A stretch of DNA of 64,000 bases. It comes from Caulobacter sp. 602-2. Lineage in GTDB: Bacteria > Pseudomonadota > Alphaproteobacteria > Caulobacterales > Caulobacteraceae. Shown in pieces: positions 62,036 to 64,000 of this stretch. The stretch lies in contig NZ_JAAKGT010000015.1 in assembly GCF_011043625.1 (NCBI RefSeq), positions 25,749 to 89,748 of the forward strand, in the 5' to 3' direction. The notes beneath the pieces were generated by a model. It was not told the DNA's origin and ran no database searches. It worked only from the letters and a program-made list of their open reading frames with translations. Numbering within the stretch: position 1 is the stretch's first letter; every line of letters begins with the position of its first letter. The position numbers were made by a program, and so were the translations under genes.

Positions 62036-63421
62036 TCAGCCCGCCTTGGGTCCGATCAGGAACTGTTCGACCTTGCCGTCCGGCGTCAGCCGCATCGACA
62101 CCGACAGGGTCCGCGCGCCGAAGGCCGCATCGAAACCATGCCAGGTCATGCCCCCGCGCACTTGGACGCCCTGGCCCTCGAGCATGCGCAAGGGTCCAAG
62201 CGGCGACAAGCTGGCCTTGAAGTCGGCCTGGCGCGCCGGCGTGAACCAGGCCTTGCCATTGGCGGTCAGCAGGGCCGGGTCCAGGCGCCCCGCCTGGAAC
62301 TGGGCCACCAGGGTGCGCGCCGTCGCCGCCGGCCCCGTCGAGGGCCGCAGCAGGAAGGCGATGCGTTGCGAGATTGCGGTCTGCGGCTCGCCGAAGTCGG
62401 CGTTCGCGATCACGGTAAGCGCCCGCTTTTCACTCGGCCAGACGGTGTTGCTGGTCAGGACGCCCGACAGCATGCCCCCGTGACTGACGCTCGTGACCCC
62501 GTCGCGCACGCGCACCGAAACGCCCAGACCGTAGCCGGCCGGCGCTCCGCTCGACAGCTCGACCGAGGTGGTCATCGCCTCCCACGAGGCGGGCTTCAAA
62601 AGCTCGCGGCGGATCATCGCCCGGTTCCAGCGCGCCAGGTCCGACGGCGACATCGCCAGTTCGGCCGCGCCGAACAGCCAGCCGGGGCCTTCCTTGTCGG
62701 CCAGGACCACGGGCCCCAGGCCATAGCGGGTGTAGTGGCCGGCGTCCGGCGCCGACAGGGCCTTGCTGTCATCCTCGGTGACGCCGGTCATGCCCAGCGG
62801 ATCGAAGATCCGCCGCTTGAGGAAGGAGAACAGGGGCTCGCCCGAGACCTTCTCGACCACCAGGCCGGCGATGACGAAGCCGGTGTTGGAGTAACGCCAC
62901 TGCTCTCCGGGCGGGTAGTCGAGCGGGATCCTGGCCCAGCCGTCGAGGATCTTCTGCTGGGTGATCGGCGCGCGCATGGCCTCGAACACGAAGTCCTGGG
63001 GCCAGTAGTCGCGATAGCCGGCCGTGTGCGACAGCACCTGGCGCAGGGTGATCCGATCACCCTCCGTCAGGCCGGGCACGTACTTGCCGACCGGGTCGTC
63101 CAGCGAGACCTTGCCGTCCTCGACCAGCAGCAGGATCGCCGCGGCGGTGAACTGCTTGCTGACCGAGGCGATCCCATAGCGGGTGGAGGTCGCCGCCGGA
63201 ACCGCCGGCGACAGCCGCGCCAGCCCGTAGGCCTGGGCGTAGACCGTCTCGCCGTCCTCGACGACGGCCACCGAGGCCGAGGGAGCCCCGGTGGCGGCCA
63301 GCACCTCGCGGGCGATGGCGTCGACCTCGCGGGCCTCGTCGGGCGCCAGCGGGCCGGCCGACGCGGCGTTCGCCAGGGCCAGGGCCATGAGGCCGCCCGC
63401 CAGAACCGTCCGTCGCCGCAT
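62036..63421 (-). CDS. Exported serine hydrolase, beta-lactamase/PBP-like
   Basis: A 461-residue protein with an Arg-rich N-terminal signal (MRRRTVLAGGLMALALANAASA, likely Tat or Sec). SxxK is Ser86-x2-Lys89 in GIASVSKQF; YxN is YSN in WRYSNTGFVIAGLV; HGG is in VSHGGMLSG. The extra C-terminal domain (about 350-461) resembles the lipocalin-like or DUF3471-type tail. It is a class C beta-lactamase-like peptidase or esterase. The downstream hydrolase gene is 22 bases away. Confidence 0.88.
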   Translation of the reverse strand: MRRRTVLAGGLMALALANAASAGPLAPDEAREVDAIAREVLAATGAPSASVAVVEDGETVYAQAYGLARLSPAVPAATSTRYGIASVSKQFTAAAILLLVEDGKVSLDDPVGKYVPGLTEGDRITLRQVLSHTAGYRDYWPQDFVFEAMRAPITQQKILDGWARIPLDYPPGEQWRYSNTGFVIAGLVVEKVSGEPLFSFLKRRIFDPLGMTGVTEDDSKALSAPDAGHYTRYGLGPVVLADKEGPGWLFGAAELAMSPSDLARWNRAMIRRELLKPASWEAMTTSVELSSGAPAGYGLGVSVRVRDGVTSVSHGGMLSGVLTSNTVWPSEKRALTVIANADFGEPQTAISQRIAFLLRPSTGPAATARTLVAQFQAGRLDPALLTANGKAWFTPARQADFKASLSPLGPLRMLEGQGVQVRGGMTWHGFDAAFGARTLSVSMRLTPDGKVEQFLIGPKAG

Positions 63422-63483
63422 CGAAGATCCCCCGCCCGTCAGATCCGCAGACTGAGGGCGAGCCGGGCGGCAGGCAAGACGCC

Positions 63484-63942
63484 TTAGAGGGTCACGCCCG
63501 CATGGGCCGGCATCTGGATCAGGTTGAAGAAGGTCAGCACCGGCTCGGCGTGCTGGTTGGTCACCCGGGTGAAGGTGCGGATGGTCCCGCGATCGGGCTT
63601 GGAGCGCGAGCGGGTCACCTCGACGATCTGCCGATGGACGGTCAGGGCGTCGCCCGGGCGCACGGGCTTGAGCCAGGTCAGTTCGTCGATGCGGATGCCC
63701 AGCATCGGGGTCGCGCCGAACGGAGCGGTGTCGACATATTCGCGCATCACCCGCGAGGCCACGTGCCAGCCGCTGGCGATGATCCCGCCGAAGCGCCCGG
63801 CCGCGGCGGCGTCGATATCGACGTGCATGGGCTGGGGATCATAGGCGCGGGCGAAGTCGAGGATCTCGGCCTGCGACAGCACGAACGGCTGGCCGGTCCA
63901 GGTCTCGCCGACGCTCAGGTCGTCCAGGTAGCGGTCGGTCAT
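63484..63942 (-). CDS. MaoC-like (R)-hydratase
   Basis: A 152-residue hot-dog-fold hydratase with the Asp-x4-His pair in YDPQPMHVD and the RFGGIIASGWHVAS loop. It hydrates enoyl-CoA, often feeding PHB or fatty-acid pathways. The start is the ATG at 63942. A terminator hairpin from an upstream minus-strand gene lies just before it. Confidence 0.92.
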   Translation of the reverse strand: MTDRYLDDLSVGETWTGQPFVLSQAEILDFARAYDPQPMHVDIDAAAAGRFGGIIASGWHVASRVMREYVDTAPFGATPMLGIRIDELTWLKPVRPGDALTVHRQIVEVTRSRSKPDRGTIRTFTRVTNQHAEPVLTFFNLIQMPAHAGVTL

Positions 63943-63961
63943 GGGCGGATCCCGAAACGAC

Positions 63962-63987
63962 AAAAGGCCCCCGCGGAAGCGAGGGCC
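63962..63987 (-). terminator. Intrinsic terminator from an upstream gene outside the window
   Basis: GGCCCCCGC and GCGAGGGCC pair (one mismatch) with loop GGAA, and on the minus strand the hairpin runs into TTTTG. It ends transcription coming from beyond the right edge, before the MaoC-type gene. Confidence 0.7.
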
Positions 63988-64000
63988 ATTTGTAGGAATT

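Overview
The window is a GC-rich, gene-dense chromosomal segment of an aerobic alphaproteobacterium, most likely Caulobacter or a close relative in the Caulobacteraceae. The support is indirect: a promoter upstream of ahcY has a -10 element (GCTATAAC) that fits the published Caulobacter housekeeping consensus, there is a RegB/RegA/SenC redox module, an intracellular PHB depolymerase, a TadG-like pilus-associated protein, and a nitrogen-type PTS gene pair. I saw no rRNA, tRNA, CRISPR array, transposase or prophage. Nearly everything is core-like housekeeping and metabolic coding sequence with short intergenic gaps.

Layout. 1-1.2 kb: end of an EIIA-type PTS gene and ptsH, then a small, AT-richer two-gene patch (an unknown protein and a stand-alone EF-Tu-domain-II-like protein) bracketed by inverted copies of a 15-base repeat. 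1.2-10.8 kb: esterase, M16 protease, biotin synthase (bioB), CYTH-CHAD protein, a second secreted esterase, an AsmA-like protein and an unlisted 34-residue membrane peptide. 10.9-15.5 kb: ahcY behind a clear promoter and operator-like dyad, a pyridoxal kinase, a D-2-hydroxyacid dehydrogenase, and a serine beta-lactamase-like hydrolase. 15.5-27 kb: acyltransferase, LacI-type regulator, a 50-residue membrane protein, the divergent amino-sugar pair glmM/glmS, pentapeptide protein, Tat-exported metallophosphatase, TadG-like VWA protein, 2OG-Fe(II)-type oxygenase, OmpA-like protein. 27-36 kb: ProXp-ala-type editing protein, CnoX-like thioredoxin with a Lon-N-domain protein, DUF805, Trm112-like, UbiH-type hydroxylase, asd, rarD and small unknowns. 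36-38.7 kb: KefC-like antiporter with its KefF-like partner. 38.8-43.9 kb: the two 3-oxoacid CoA-transferase subunits, then a phospholipid locus (divergent CDP-alcohol phosphotransferase, small membrane protein, CdsA, PlsC-like) ending at a CPBP membrane protease.

44-52.8 kb: TMEM175-like channel, rsmD, two exported unknowns, HAD phosphatase, pterin dehydratase, an SDR preceded by a TTCAAAC-N4-GTTTGAA dyad, then regA/regB with divergent senC, and phaZ. 53-56.7 kb: class 3 lipase with a cysteine-containing partner, YgjP-type metalloprotease, peroxiredoxin 5, YqgE. 56.9-61 kb: the translation and RNA-decay block rbfA-truB-rpsO-pnp (all minus strand). 61-64 kb: dienelactone hydrolase, Tat-signal beta-lactamase-like protein, MaoC-type hydratase.

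Non-coding structure is mostly intrinsic terminators and several large imperfect inverted repeats (about 35 to 165 bp) in intergenic gaps. They look like a dispersed family of structured elements rather than mobile genes. Small genes at 10695-10799 and 17879-18031, the ahcY regulatory region, the lipid locus with altered metal-binding aspartates, and the bracketed EF-Tu-like pair are the most unusual things I can support. I did not find a clearly new multi-gene system. All family names come from recognising motifs in the translated sequence, not from a search.
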